A stretch of DNA of 64,000 bases, taken from Helicobacter bilis. GTDB lineage: Bacteria; Campylobacterota; Campylobacteria; Campylobacterales; Helicobacteraceae. The position numbers and the translations under genes were made by a program. The notes under the pieces are model-generated. The model did not search any database. It saw nothing but the letters and a program-made list of their open reading frames with translations, and was not told where the DNA came from. Position 1 is the first letter of the stretch. Every line of letters begins with the position of its first letter. Below are positions 46,924 through 55,526 of this stretch, piece by piece. Where the stretch lies: the NCBI RefSeq assembly GCF_001999985.1, contig NZ_CP019645.1:682001-746000 (forward strand), read 5' to 3'.

Positions 46924-48198
46924 CTAATCATCTTCACTAGGCAAAAACTTAGCAAGTTTTGAATCTTGTCCTTTTGCTAAATCATCTGCAATTTTTTGAT
47001 TAAATTCATCAACCTTGTCTTTCATGCTTTTAAAAAACTCCATAAATTCTTCTTGTGTGAAGTTTCTCAAATTAATTTCTTTAAATTCTTTTAATGACAA
47101 ATACCACTTCTTGTTATTGTTAAGCGTCGTGCTAGAATCAAAAACATCATTATTGCTTACATCAAGAACTTCTCTAAGTTTTGGGGTAAGCCTTTCTGTT
47201 TGACTTTTGTCGTGCTTCCATAAATAAATCCAAGACCATACTTTTTCGTTCTCAAGTTGTGCCTCTATATAAAAACAAAAATTATGTATTTCATCAAACT
47301 TACTATGTCGCACAGAGATACATTTTCCATTGTCCCAAACTTCTACCCCGTATCCTTTATGCTCGATTTCAATCTTGCTTTTAATCTCCCTTGCAATCGC
47401 ACTAAAATGTGCGTGTAACACTTCATCTCGCCTAGCTACTAGCTCTAATGCTATGTCTAAAAAATGCTTATTTTCTTCTTTATTAAAAAATGCTTGTAAA
47501 TCCATTGTATTATCCTTTTTTCCTGTTAGTCTTTTTACTACATCAGTGTAGCACTCTATCGCCATTCTTAGATTGCTTATCCCACCTGCTTCATTTAGGG
47601 CAGAATCTAGCCAATCTATCATTTCATTGTTATACGAGATTGCTTTAAATCGCACTTTATTATTTTCATTATCTACAAGAAACTCCCCTTGTATTTTCCA
47701 TTTGCCTAGACTTTGCTGCGTAGGATTTTTTATATATGGGGCTAGATACACCACCGCGATATTTTCATACTCTACGCTGGATTCCCCCTCATCGCTAGAA
47801 TCCACTTCAGCAATCGCTTCTATATATCGCGCAATCTGTGTGCCTTGGTCTCTAGCCCAAATCTTATTTTCTATAATAATATGCTTATTATTATTTGTGA
47901 TATAAATATCAATATTTTTATACTCTTTATACACTTCTGCATTATTTGTATCGCCAAACCACTTTTTTAAGCTAATAGAATCTAAAAAGAGTTTTAGAAA
48001 TAAATCATCTTGATAATGCTCCCCACAAGGATTAAGCAGGGCGTATAAAAAGCCGCTGTGCATATTTGCTTCATCATCTAGCTTTTGCACGCAAAGCAAG
48101 GGATTAAAGTCATTTTGCCCTCGCTTTTTTCGCGCTTCAATATCGATAGTAAATTCCCTAAATTTTTCTAAAAGTAGCCCTAAATTTTCATCTGTCAT
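46924..48198 (-). CDS. PD-(D/E)XK nuclease (PDDEXK_4-like), divergent paralog
   Basis: 424 residues, ATG behind AAGGAAG. Active site D97 (NIDIYITN), E110 and K112 (IIIENKIW), then DQGTQIARYI. The N-terminus (MTDENLGLLL) differs from the MEYKD paralogs but matches the remnant at 26197. The C-terminal domain ends DSKLAKFLPSEDD. It has a shorter linker than the 574-residue paralog. Transcribed in the same direction as the AAA gene on its right; about 105 nt separate them. Confidence 0.82.
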   Translation of the reverse strand: MTDENLGLLLEKFREFTIDIEARKKRGQNDFNPLLCVQKLDDEANMHSGFLYALLNPCGEHYQDDLFLKLFLDSISLKKWFGDTNNAEVYKEYKNIDIYITNNNKHIIIENKIWARDQGTQIARYIEAIAEVDSSDEGESSVEYENIAVVYLAPYIKNPTQQSLGKWKIQGEFLVDNENNKVRFKAISYNNEMIDWLDSALNEAGGISNLRMAIECYTDVVKRLTGKKDNTMDLQAFFNKEENKHFLDIALELVARRDEVLHAHFSAIAREIKSKIEIEHKGYGVEVWDNGKCISVRHSKFDEIHNFCFYIEAQLENEKVWSWIYLWKHDKSQTERLTPKLREVLDVSNNDVFDSSTTLNNNKKWYLSLKEFKEINLRNFTQEEFMEFFKSMKDKVDEFNQKIADDLAKGQDSKLAKFLPSEDD

Positions 48199-48302
48199 TA
48201 CACTTCCTTATAAATGATTATTTTATTGTATCACAACTCATTTTAAGATTCTAAAAGCTTATTTACACTCTAAACTTGCACCTACTTTGTAAAATAGAGA
48301 TT

Positions 48303-50513
48303 CTAAAACCCCATTTTTCTATTATTTGTATGTGTATCTTTAAGTCTAGATTCTTCTTGTAATTTCTCTAGTAATTGTTGTGAAGAAGTAATTGCTTCAA
48401 ATCTAGCACTTCTAGCAAGTAAGGCAAAATCTCCAAAGCAAATATTATCTAGCTTTTCTATCGCCCTTTTAGCAGAGCTAGATTCTAAAAACGCTACATA
48501 ATCACTAAGCCCTAAATGTCTCGCATATAATCCAAAGGCTTTTATGAATCTAGTAGAATCTAGTGGCTTAAACTCTATTTTCATATCAAATCGCCTGATA
48601 CTTGCTTTATCTAAATTAGTCATAAAGTTTGTTGTAGCGATGAATATACCTTGAAAACTCTCCATTTGTGTAAGCATTTCATTCACTTGAGTAACTTCCC
48701 AACTATGATATGCCCCGCTTCTATCTTGTAAAAAGCTATCTACTTCATCAAGCACAAGTATTGCTCCTTTTTGTTCTGCTTCGCTAAAAGCTTTTGCGAT
48801 ATTTTGCTCACTCTTTCCTAGCCACATAGAGAGTAAATCACTCGCCTTTTTTAACATTATAGGTTTATCTAGCTCTTTTGCTAAGGCTTTGGCAAACTCA
48901 CTTTTACCACTTCCTGCCATTCCATAAGCTAAGATTCTAATGCCTTGTGTAGAATCTGTGGTTGCAAAATCTTTAGAATCTTTTGTCCCACATACATTTT
49001 TGATTTTTTCACATAAGCTTTTCATATCCATACTTGCGTTAATTAAGCTCATATCATAGGGCAGATTCTGCTCTTTTTTCACATTAATAGAAATGAGCTT
49101 TTCTCCCTGCAGTTTTAAATGCTCGTTTAATACTTGGATAAGGCTTTGGGTGATAGTATGGCTTTTTGTGGCTGTGCTTTTTGGAGTTTTTTCGCAATTT
49201 TTCAAGCTAGATAGCTTATGTTTAGCTAGAGTTTTAGCTACTTTACACGCTGACAAAAGCACACCTTGTGAAAGGCTAGATTCACTTATTTGAGTAATGA
49301 TTTTAGAATCTAGCTTTATCTTTTGAGATTTCAAAGACTTTTGTATAAGCTCTTGTTTTTTCTCTTTTGTTGGAGCGTGGATTTCAAGCACAATGTCAAA
49401 TCTCCGCAAAAACGCTGGGTCAATATCCGCACTATTGCTTAGAAAAATGCTTGGGATTTTCACAGATTCTAGCATTTTATTGAGTGTGTTTTTACTTGCT
49501 TTGTCTTCATTGTATTTGGGATACAAGCTGGGGAAAAACTCTTCGCACTCATCAAGCAAAATCACAGATTTATCAGCATTTAGCATAGATTGAGCCCTTA
49601 TAAACTGCTCGAGTCTATCCTCTCTAATCTCGCCTTGATCATTGATATTATAAATCTCCCATAATTCCTTATTGAGTTCTTTTGCTATAAGGGCTGCTAT
49701 TTCATTCTTACCCACACCTGCTTTACCATAGAGAAAAATGCTAGGATTTTTCGTATTTTTACAATAATCTAAAAGCATATCTAAATCTCTTTGCATATAG
49801 TTGAAGTCAGCTCTCTTTAATGTGCTTTTGGGGTAGATTCTAGCAATGGATTTCATCATCTCTTGTTTGCTAAGAGGCTCTACCATAAGTTTTTCGGCTA
49901 AGCCCTCTAATTCAAAATTACCATATTTAAGATTTTCATCAATAAAACCAAACTTTCTCAGTGGCATATCTGCCATAAGTAGCTTTTGTATCTTTTTAGG
50001 ATTAGTGTGTAATACACCACCTAAAAGAAAACAAAACTCAAAATAATCAAGCTTATCATCATAGTATCTACCTATTTTCTCAACTAAACCAACTGCATAT
50101 AAGATATTTGTCTCTAATTCACTTAATCCAAAGCACTCTTGTAAAAGGGCTAGATTCTTACGCACAAATAGCTTGGGCTTTAATATATGAAAATGTGCTA
50201 AAAGATAGGGTGTGATAAACTCTGCCACCATAGCTTCATCTTTAAAATCAGCTAAATTTGCATTAAAATGCTTTCTAAAAAGTTTAAAACACTCATCAAA
50301 ATCCGCTGTATGTGGAAAAAGAGACATAAGATGTGCAACAAAAAGCTTTTTATCATAGTCTTTATCGTTGGCTATGGGCTTAAAAGGTAAGAGCTTTTGC
50401 AGGGCTTCTTTATTAGAATCTATAAGTGTGCCTTCCATTTTCTTTATTGCTCTTAGTCTTTTTGCTTTATATTTGCTTACAGCCCTATTTTCTCTTTGTG
50501 CTTGTGTTGCCAT
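48303..50513 (-). CDS. Dual-AAA ATPase, divergent from WYL regulator 2
   Basis: 736 residues from the ATG at 50513 (AAGGAG). An N-terminal helical domain (1-250) is followed by AAA domain 1: Walker A GKAGVGKNE (Asn in place of the usual Thr/Ser), Walker B ILLDECEEF, arginine pair FLRRFD. AAA domain 2 has GMAGSGKSE (about 531-538), LVLDEVDSF and SIRRFD. The layout recalls Cdc48/FtsH-like remodelers, with a non-canonical first site. It is the only intact copy of three in the island and shares the operator with WYL 2. Confidence 0.85.
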   Translation of the reverse strand: MATQAQRENRAVSKYKAKRLRAIKKMEGTLIDSNKEALQKLLPFKPIANDKDYDKKLFVAHLMSLFPHTADFDECFKLFRKHFNANLADFKDEAMVAEFITPYLLAHFHILKPKLFVRKNLALLQECFGLSELETNILYAVGLVEKIGRYYDDKLDYFEFCFLLGGVLHTNPKKIQKLLMADMPLRKFGFIDENLKYGNFELEGLAEKLMVEPLSKQEMMKSIARIYPKSTLKRADFNYMQRDLDMLLDYCKNTKNPSIFLYGKAGVGKNEIAALIAKELNKELWEIYNINDQGEIREDRLEQFIRAQSMLNADKSVILLDECEEFFPSLYPKYNEDKASKNTLNKMLESVKIPSIFLSNSADIDPAFLRRFDIVLEIHAPTKEKKQELIQKSLKSQKIKLDSKIITQISESSLSQGVLLSACKVAKTLAKHKLSSLKNCEKTPKSTATKSHTITQSLIQVLNEHLKLQGEKLISINVKKEQNLPYDMSLINASMDMKSLCEKIKNVCGTKDSKDFATTDSTQGIRILAYGMAGSGKSEFAKALAKELDKPIMLKKASDLLSMWLGKSEQNIAKAFSEAEQKGAILVLDEVDSFLQDRSGAYHSWEVTQVNEMLTQMESFQGIFIATTNFMTNLDKASIRRFDMKIEFKPLDSTRFIKAFGLYARHLGLSDYVAFLESSSAKRAIEKLDNICFGDFALLARSARFEAITSSQQLLEKLQEESRLKDTHTNNRKMGF

Positions 50514-50579
50514 AATCGCTCCTTGTGTGTATTTCAAAGTGAAATATCGCTTTGTTGAGTGAAGTTATACCACAGAGCT

Positions 50580-50598
50580 TTGACAGCGTTATGACAAA
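50580..50598. promoter_or_regulatory. Island operator, site 9, shared by AAA and WYL 2
   Basis: TTGACAGCGTTATGACAAA. TATAAC on the minus side serves the AAA gene; TAATAT (50615-50620) on the plus side serves WYL 2. Confidence 0.8.
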
Positions 50599-50648
50599 AC
50601 AAATATTTTTATGGTAATATGTGCCTATTTTTATTGAAAGGATAAACA

Positions 50649-51590
50649 ATGCCACTTCACGATTATGAAACAAAAATGGCTCGTATCAGTAAGATTTTTG
50701 CAACATTACACAACCCCGAAAATAATGGTGTGATATGTGCGAAAGAATTAGCCAAAGAGTTTAGCGTTAGCCTTAGGACATTGCGGCGAGATGTAGAGAA
50801 TATGGGTGCAGAATATAGCTATAAGAAAGATAAAATCTATTTTCACGGACACTACACAACAAAAGAAAATGAAGAATTATCTATGGCATTTTTGCTTCTA
50901 AAAAGCTTTGCATATAGTATGGGTGGGGCTACAAAAACACAAATGCTATCCCTGCTTGAAAGCCTAGAATCTAAAAGCCAACCTAAACAAAGCACAGATA
51001 TATTTTTCACTCGCTCAAATTTAGAAGAAATCACCCTTGAGACTGAATCTATTCTGCTTTTACAAAAAGCTATAAAAGAGCATATGATAATTCAATTCAA
51101 GTTTTTACAAGAGCTAAATAACACTAAAACCCACACGCAAAGAGAAGTTCTGCCGCTAAAGATTCTAAACTTTAATGGTGAGTGGTATCTTTTAGGATTA
51201 GAATCTAATATAATGAAAAAGTTTTATCTCAATAACATTACTGATATAAAGGAAGTAAGGCAGGGTGAGAGTGTGAGTGAAGAAGTGTTAGGGAGGCTAG
51301 ATAATGCTTTGAATGCGTGGTTTGTGCCTGAAGCAAAGCCTTTTATGGTGCGATTATGGGTAGATTCTAAAGTCGCAAAATATTTTAAACGAAAGAAAAT
51401 CTCGCCAAATCAGCATTTAGATGAAAATAAAGATGGCAGCCTTGATATTACTCTGCATATTACAGATTTTATGGAGATTACCCCTTTAGTGCTTATGTGG
51501 ATACCAAGCGTAGTGGTATTAGAGCCACAAGGGCTTAAAGATTTTATTAAAAAGAGGGTGAGAGAGTATTTGGGGGTTTTGGAATTGTAG
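50649..51590 (+). CDS. WYL-domain transcriptional regulator 2
   Basis: 313 residues, nearly identical to regulator 1 at 28290 (differences scattered, for example VEY/AEY near residue 54, and the C-terminal LES/LEL). HTH at about 20-65 and WYL domain at about 145-215. ATG start with AAAGGAT upstream. It probably binds the repeated operator and represses the island, with release by a ligand such as a nucleic-acid or nucleotide signal, as proposed for other WYL proteins (inference). Confidence 0.87.
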   Translation: MPLHDYETKMARISKIFATLHNPENNGVICAKELAKEFSVSLRTLRRDVENMGAEYSYKKDKIYFHGHYTTKENEELSMAFLLLKSFAYSMGGATKTQMLSLLESLESKSQPKQSTDIFFTRSNLEEITLETESILLLQKAIKEHMIIQFKFLQELNNTKTHTQREVLPLKILNFNGEWYLLGLESNIMKKFYLNNITDIKEVRQGESVSEEVLGRLDNALNAWFVPEAKPFMVRLWVDSKVAKYFKRKKISPNQHLDENKDGSLDITLHITDFMEITPLVLMWIPSVVVLEPQGLKDFIKKRVREYLGVLEL

Positions 51591-51625
51591 CTTATAGTAG
51601 ATTTAAAAAATCAACAAAAAACACC

Positions 51626-51689
51626 TATCGCCCACATTGAATACAACATATAAAATCTAAACATGGAGTTTGGGTTACTCACAACACAT
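51626..51689. repeat. Right copy of the 64-bp direct repeat
   Basis: Identical to 23353-23416 and in the same orientation, 36 nt after the WYL 2 stop. No gene is disrupted here. Confidence 0.9.
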
Positions 51690-51733
51690 TTGGCTATAAA
51701 ATAGAATCATATTAATGCTAAATATGCATGTAG

Positions 51734-52123
51734 TTATCGTATGTCTTGCATTACGCTAGAATCATCTATTTCAAATCGTATATATGTTTTTTGCGGATAA
51801 AATTTCATAGTAATATTATTTAAAAGTGCGTTTGGATAATAAAGATAGATTGCTTGTTGCATGGATTCTAAACCTATGCTTTGGCATTCATATAGCCATG
51901 CACTGCCATTGCGACTACATTCTTTATAGAAAATTAGCGGTTGTGCTTTTTTGTCTGCATATATAGAATCTTTTATGTGTATAGAATCTTTTTTTTGCAT
52001 TGTATCATCTTTAGCTAATCCAACGCTTTGCAAATGTATCAGCGGACTATAACAGCCAGAATACAACAAAGTCGCACACAGCATAATCATAAAAAGCATT
52101 TTTGCAACAAAGTCATTTCGCAT
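51734..52123 (-). CDS. Small lipoprotein, unknown
   Basis: 129 residues; signal peptide with lipobox LYSGC (Cys 24). The mature part has ECSRNGSAWLYECQSIG and no recognised domain. Its ATG directly follows the stop of the upstream lipoprotein gene (TAA-ATG), so they are coupled. It is the first gene outside the island on the right. Confidence 0.65.
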   Translation of the reverse strand: MRNDFVAKMLFMIMLCATLLYSGCYSPLIHLQSVGLAKDDTMQKKDSIHIKDSIYADKKAQPLIFYKECSRNGSAWLYECQSIGLESMQQAIYLYYPNALLNNITMKFYPQKTYIRFEIDDSSVMQDIR

Positions 52124-52453
52124 TTACATTCCTAATATAAGACATTTTTTCTGCCATATAAACATATTATAGCTTTGCTGCCATATACCTACTTTTGTAA
52201 ATGTGTGCTGCTTTGTATTCTTATATGCTTCTCTCAAAAGATTTTCAAAAGTGAGAATCTCATATTGTTTCGCGGCATTAAAGGGTGTGAAACTCACACA
52301 GATTCTAGCGATCTCTTTTTGTGGTTTTTTTGGCAATGTGTTTGGTAGGATTTGCAAAGAGTGCAGTTTGCCTAAAGATATAGATTCTTCAGTCCCCTTT
52401 ACACCACAGCCGACAAAAAAACAAGCCAATATAATACATAAGATTCTAAACAT
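52124..52453 (-). CDS. Small lipoprotein, unknown
   Basis: 109 residues; signal peptide with lipobox FVGC (Cys 16), then a basic soluble part with PKKPQKEIARICVSF. No domain recognised. It begins just after the stop of the anion-transporter gene and is followed without a gap by a second lipoprotein, so the three form an operon. Confidence 0.65.
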   Translation of the reverse strand: MFRILCIILACFFVGCGVKGTEESISLGKLHSLQILPNTLPKKPQKEIARICVSFTPFNAAKQYEILTFENLLREAYKNTKQHTFTKVGIWQQSYNMFIWQKKCLILGM

Positions 52454-52456
52454 ACC

Positions 52457-53965
52457 CTAATAATATCCTAAGATTTTCCACCAAATACCACCAACAATGC
52501 CAAACACAAGCACACTCACAACACTCATCACAAAGCCTACTTTCCACCATTCTCCAACACTTGCATAACCAGACCCAAAGATAACTGGGGCAGTCCCTGT
52601 CGCATAATGCGTTAAACTCATCATAATATTACCCGCTGCTGCAAGCATTAAGGCATATAGCATAGGCGGTGCGCCAAGTGCTAAACCAGCCGCATAGAAT
52701 GCCGCAAACACAGCGGCTATATGTGCGGTTGTAGAGGCAAAAAAGTAGTGCATATAAAGATACATGAGAGTAAGCAACAAACACGCACCAAACCAGCCAA
52801 AGCCCAGCGCATTGATACCGCTTTCAAGATGCGTCGCATAATAGCTAACAACGCCCAACTTACCAAGAAAACTAGCCATCATTACTAACGCACTAAACCA
52901 TACCACAGTATCCCATGCGCTTTTTTCTTTAAGAATATCTTCCCAAGTAAGTATGCCGCTAACAAGGGTTAATGCTAGTCCCAAAAACGCAACTGCAGCA
53001 GGGTCTATCTTAAAACCAAAAAACTTACCAACTCCAGCCCATAGCATAAGCATAATGGCAAATATACCAAGCACGACTTTTTCCTGCAAACTCATAGGAC
53101 CCATTGCATTTAGTTCTTTTGTAGCCATATCTTTTGCATTTTCTGTCTTTTTTATTTCAGGGGGATAGATAGCCCACACAACAAGCGGTAATAAAAATAG
53201 CACGACGATACTAGGCAAAAACATGGATAAAGCCCACTGCCCCCAAGTGATGTGCATGTCAATTTCTATGCCATGATTATTTGCTACCTCCACGATTTTA
53301 TTTACCACCATAGGATTTGGTGCAGTAGCAGTGATAAACATGCCAGAAGTTATAGGGTTTATTTGAAAATTTACCAATGCAAGATATTTGCCTATTTTAT
53401 TTTGCGTTTTTGTCTCAGGCTCGGAGTTAAAATTATGTGCGATAGATCGCATAATAGGGTGGATGATCGCCCCGCCTCTAGCCGTATTTGATGGTGTAAC
53501 AGGTGCTAAAATCGTCTCACTTACTACAAGAGAATAGGCAATGCCTAGCGTATTTTTACCAAAAAGTGATACAAAATAATAGCCAATTCGTTTGCCTAGT
53601 CCAGTTTTAATAATCGCGCGACTAATCATAATCGCCACGCCTATCATCCAGATAAGACTCTCATTAAATCCACTCAAAGCATTTTTAATACTTGCTTTTG
53701 TATCACCAGGTGCTGTTACGCAAGTAATCGCTACAATGGCGATAGCTATCATGCTTAATGCTCCAATAGGCATAACTTTTAGAATAATTGCCAAAATTGT
53801 CGCACAAAAGATTCCAAGTAAATGCCAACCCTCTGCTTTCATACCCTCTGGTGCAGGGATAATCCAAAAAGAAATCATAATGCCTATACATACTAAACCA
53901 TAAAGTATTGAAAGCTTTTTTTGTTTTTTATCTTGTATTTGCGCTCCCACATCGTCCCCTTTCAT
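52457..53965 (-). CDS. DASS/SLC13-family anion:sodium symporter
   Basis: 502 residues with about 12 membrane segments. The SNT-like motifs NTARGGAIIHPI and ITATAPNP (N/P region) and the C-terminal ATGTAPVIFGSGY indicate the DASS family, which imports dicarboxylates (malate, 2-oxoglutarate, citrate); CitT- or SodiT1-like substrates are likely. The ATG at 53965 lacks a ribosome site, while a GTG at 53950 has AAAGGGG 5 nt upstream and is the likelier start. Confidence 0.85.
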   Translation of the reverse strand: MKGDDVGAQIQDKKQKKLSILYGLVCIGIMISFWIIPAPEGMKAEGWHLLGIFCATILAIILKVMPIGALSMIAIAIVAITCVTAPGDTKASIKNALSGFNESLIWMIGVAIMISRAIIKTGLGKRIGYYFVSLFGKNTLGIAYSLVVSETILAPVTPSNTARGGAIIHPIMRSIAHNFNSEPETKTQNKIGKYLALVNFQINPITSGMFITATAPNPMVVNKIVEVANNHGIEIDMHITWGQWALSMFLPSIVVLFLLPLVVWAIYPPEIKKTENAKDMATKELNAMGPMSLQEKVVLGIFAIMLMLWAGVGKFFGFKIDPAAVAFLGLALTLVSGILTWEDILKEKSAWDTVVWFSALVMMASFLGKLGVVSYYATHLESGINALGFGWFGACLLLTLMYLYMHYFFASTTAHIAAVFAAFYAAGLALGAPPMLYALMLAAAGNIMMSLTHYATGTAPVIFGSGYASVGEWWKVGFVMSVVSVLVFGIVGGIWWKILGYY

Positions 53966-54397
53966 TCAAGATACTTAGCGTTGTATTGTAATATACATGC
54001 CAATAAAAGTGGATATGTTATGATATATTCTTGTCATATAAGTTTATAATTGTCGTTTCGTGCTACCACATGTAACATGATGGGGAAGATTTTACGGAAT
54101 AGTTGGTATAACTTAACAAATGTAGGTTTTTGTATATCGCAGACATGGAATCTGTTTTACTTGATTCTATGATTTAAAAGAGATAAAACTATACACTGAA
54201 TGTAAAACAATATGAAACAAGGAGGCAACGACTGCTTTTGTGCTTAGCGTAAAATCTACCAAGGCTTAATCTTTTTGCATATACACATGACTCCATACAT
54301 AAACACACCAAAACATCAAGGCATGGGGCTTACATCACAATTTATAAATCCCAGCTCAAACGCAATAGGGTTATTAATACTTCTAAACTGAGTTATA
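53966..54397. other. Intergenic region, nothing recognised
   Basis: 432 nt between the transporter and the DUF5718 gene. Only very short open stretches (for example 11 codons from 54211) and no tRNA, repeat or clear terminator. Confidence 0.4.
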
Positions 54398-55228
54398 TCA
54401 ATCCACACTACGCACGACTTCTTGACGCACGATTGAAGCATCTTTAAGGCTTAATACGCCTTGCTCTATCAAGTCTTTAATTTTTTCATTGCTATATTTA
54501 TTATGATTATAGGTAACTACACATACCTCATCGCCTTCTTGCAAAAATCTAGTCTCAGCAAACTCTGTATAGCTTGTCGCACCAATAGCTATAAGTATTT
54601 TTGATGGATAATCAGCCCTTTTAATAATCTCGTCAAGATTCTCTAAAACCGCATGGTCTTCTTGCGTATTGAGTTTTTTTACTATCCAATCAATCAGCTT
54701 TTGATAAAAGTAACTATAATTTGTTAGTTTCGCATTATCGCCATATTGATGGGCTTTACCATCACAGATTAAAAACGAAGTTAAGGAATAATCATCACAA
54801 ATCCCACCTTTTTCAAACTTATCGATAGGAAGCCTTAAACCACAACCCTTTGAAGCGGCTGAAAAATTCTTTTTTTGACTAATCTTTGTAGCATTGCTAT
54901 CATTTCGTATTGAAGTATCATCAAATGCCATGAAAAACTTTGGGATAAGCGTCTTTACCTTTCCTTGCTCATACACAACTTCACATTCAAGCCCTATTTC
55001 TGGCTCTGCTTGTGCGCGCAATCCTGTATCTTTTGGTAACAAAATCTTCTTATTATCAATGCAGTAACGCCCTAAAAATGTATTATCCTTTGGAATGTAG
55101 AATGGAAATATGCCCTTTGGTGCGCCCTCTTCATCACTTACAACATGCACGAAATCACTCGCCTCGCCCGCTTGTTCTAAATGGTTTGCAAAATTACCTG
55201 CGATACCAAATCCTAAATACTCTTTCAT
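54398..55228 (-). CDS. DUF5718-family conserved protein
   Basis: 276 residues from the ATG at 55228 (AAGGAGCAGG upstream); an in-frame extension to 55252 has no ribosome site. The opening EYLGFGIAGNFANHLEQAGE and the later GCGLRLPIDKF and TSYTEFAETRFLQEGDEV match the family found in Campylobacterota. It recalls fumarylacetoacetase-like enzymes in layout (a weak guess). No known pathway. Confidence 0.75.
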   Translation of the reverse strand: MKEYLGFGIAGNFANHLEQAGEASDFVHVVSDEEGAPKGIFPFYIPKDNTFLGRYCIDNKKILLPKDTGLRAQAEPEIGLECEVVYEQGKVKTLIPKFFMAFDDTSIRNDSNATKISQKKNFSAASKGCGLRLPIDKFEKGGICDDYSLTSFLICDGKAHQYGDNAKLTNYSYFYQKLIDWIVKKLNTQEDHAVLENLDEIIKRADYPSKILIAIGATSYTEFAETRFLQEGDEVCVVTYNHNKYSNEKIKDLIEQGVLSLKDASIVRQEVVRSVD

Positions 55229-55479
55229 TGCCCTGCTCCTTACTCTAAACAAAAATAAATACTAAATTGAAGTAAAATGCAATACATAAACACATATAAG
55301 GTAATAACACCTATGCCTTATACAAGCACAAAGTATAGTCTGTAATTTATGCAAAATTGTAAAAATTCTACATATAAATTTATCTTTTTAAAATAAGTGT
55401 ATATTGTGGTAACATTTTACATCATACAAAAAGCAGGGATAAAAACAAATGTTTTTAGATTTTAATGCTAACAATATGC

Positions 55480-55485
55480 TATAAT
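55480..55485 (+). promoter_or_regulatory. Probable extended -10 box (TATAAT)
   Basis: TATGCTATAATGCGGG, 42 nt before the ATG at 55527. Confidence 0.55.
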
Positions 55486-55526
55486 GCGGGATTTTACAAA
55501 TACACAACACATAAAGGACACAACAA

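Noticed and set aside
23353-51689. Phage or integrative element with att sites
   Set aside because: No integrase, structural phage genes or tRNA are visible; the 64-bp repeats are reported without that claim.
23338-51690. Classical restriction-modification locus
   Set aside because: Several nuclease domains are present but no DNA methyltransferase or specificity subunit motif was seen, so only type IV-like systems fit.
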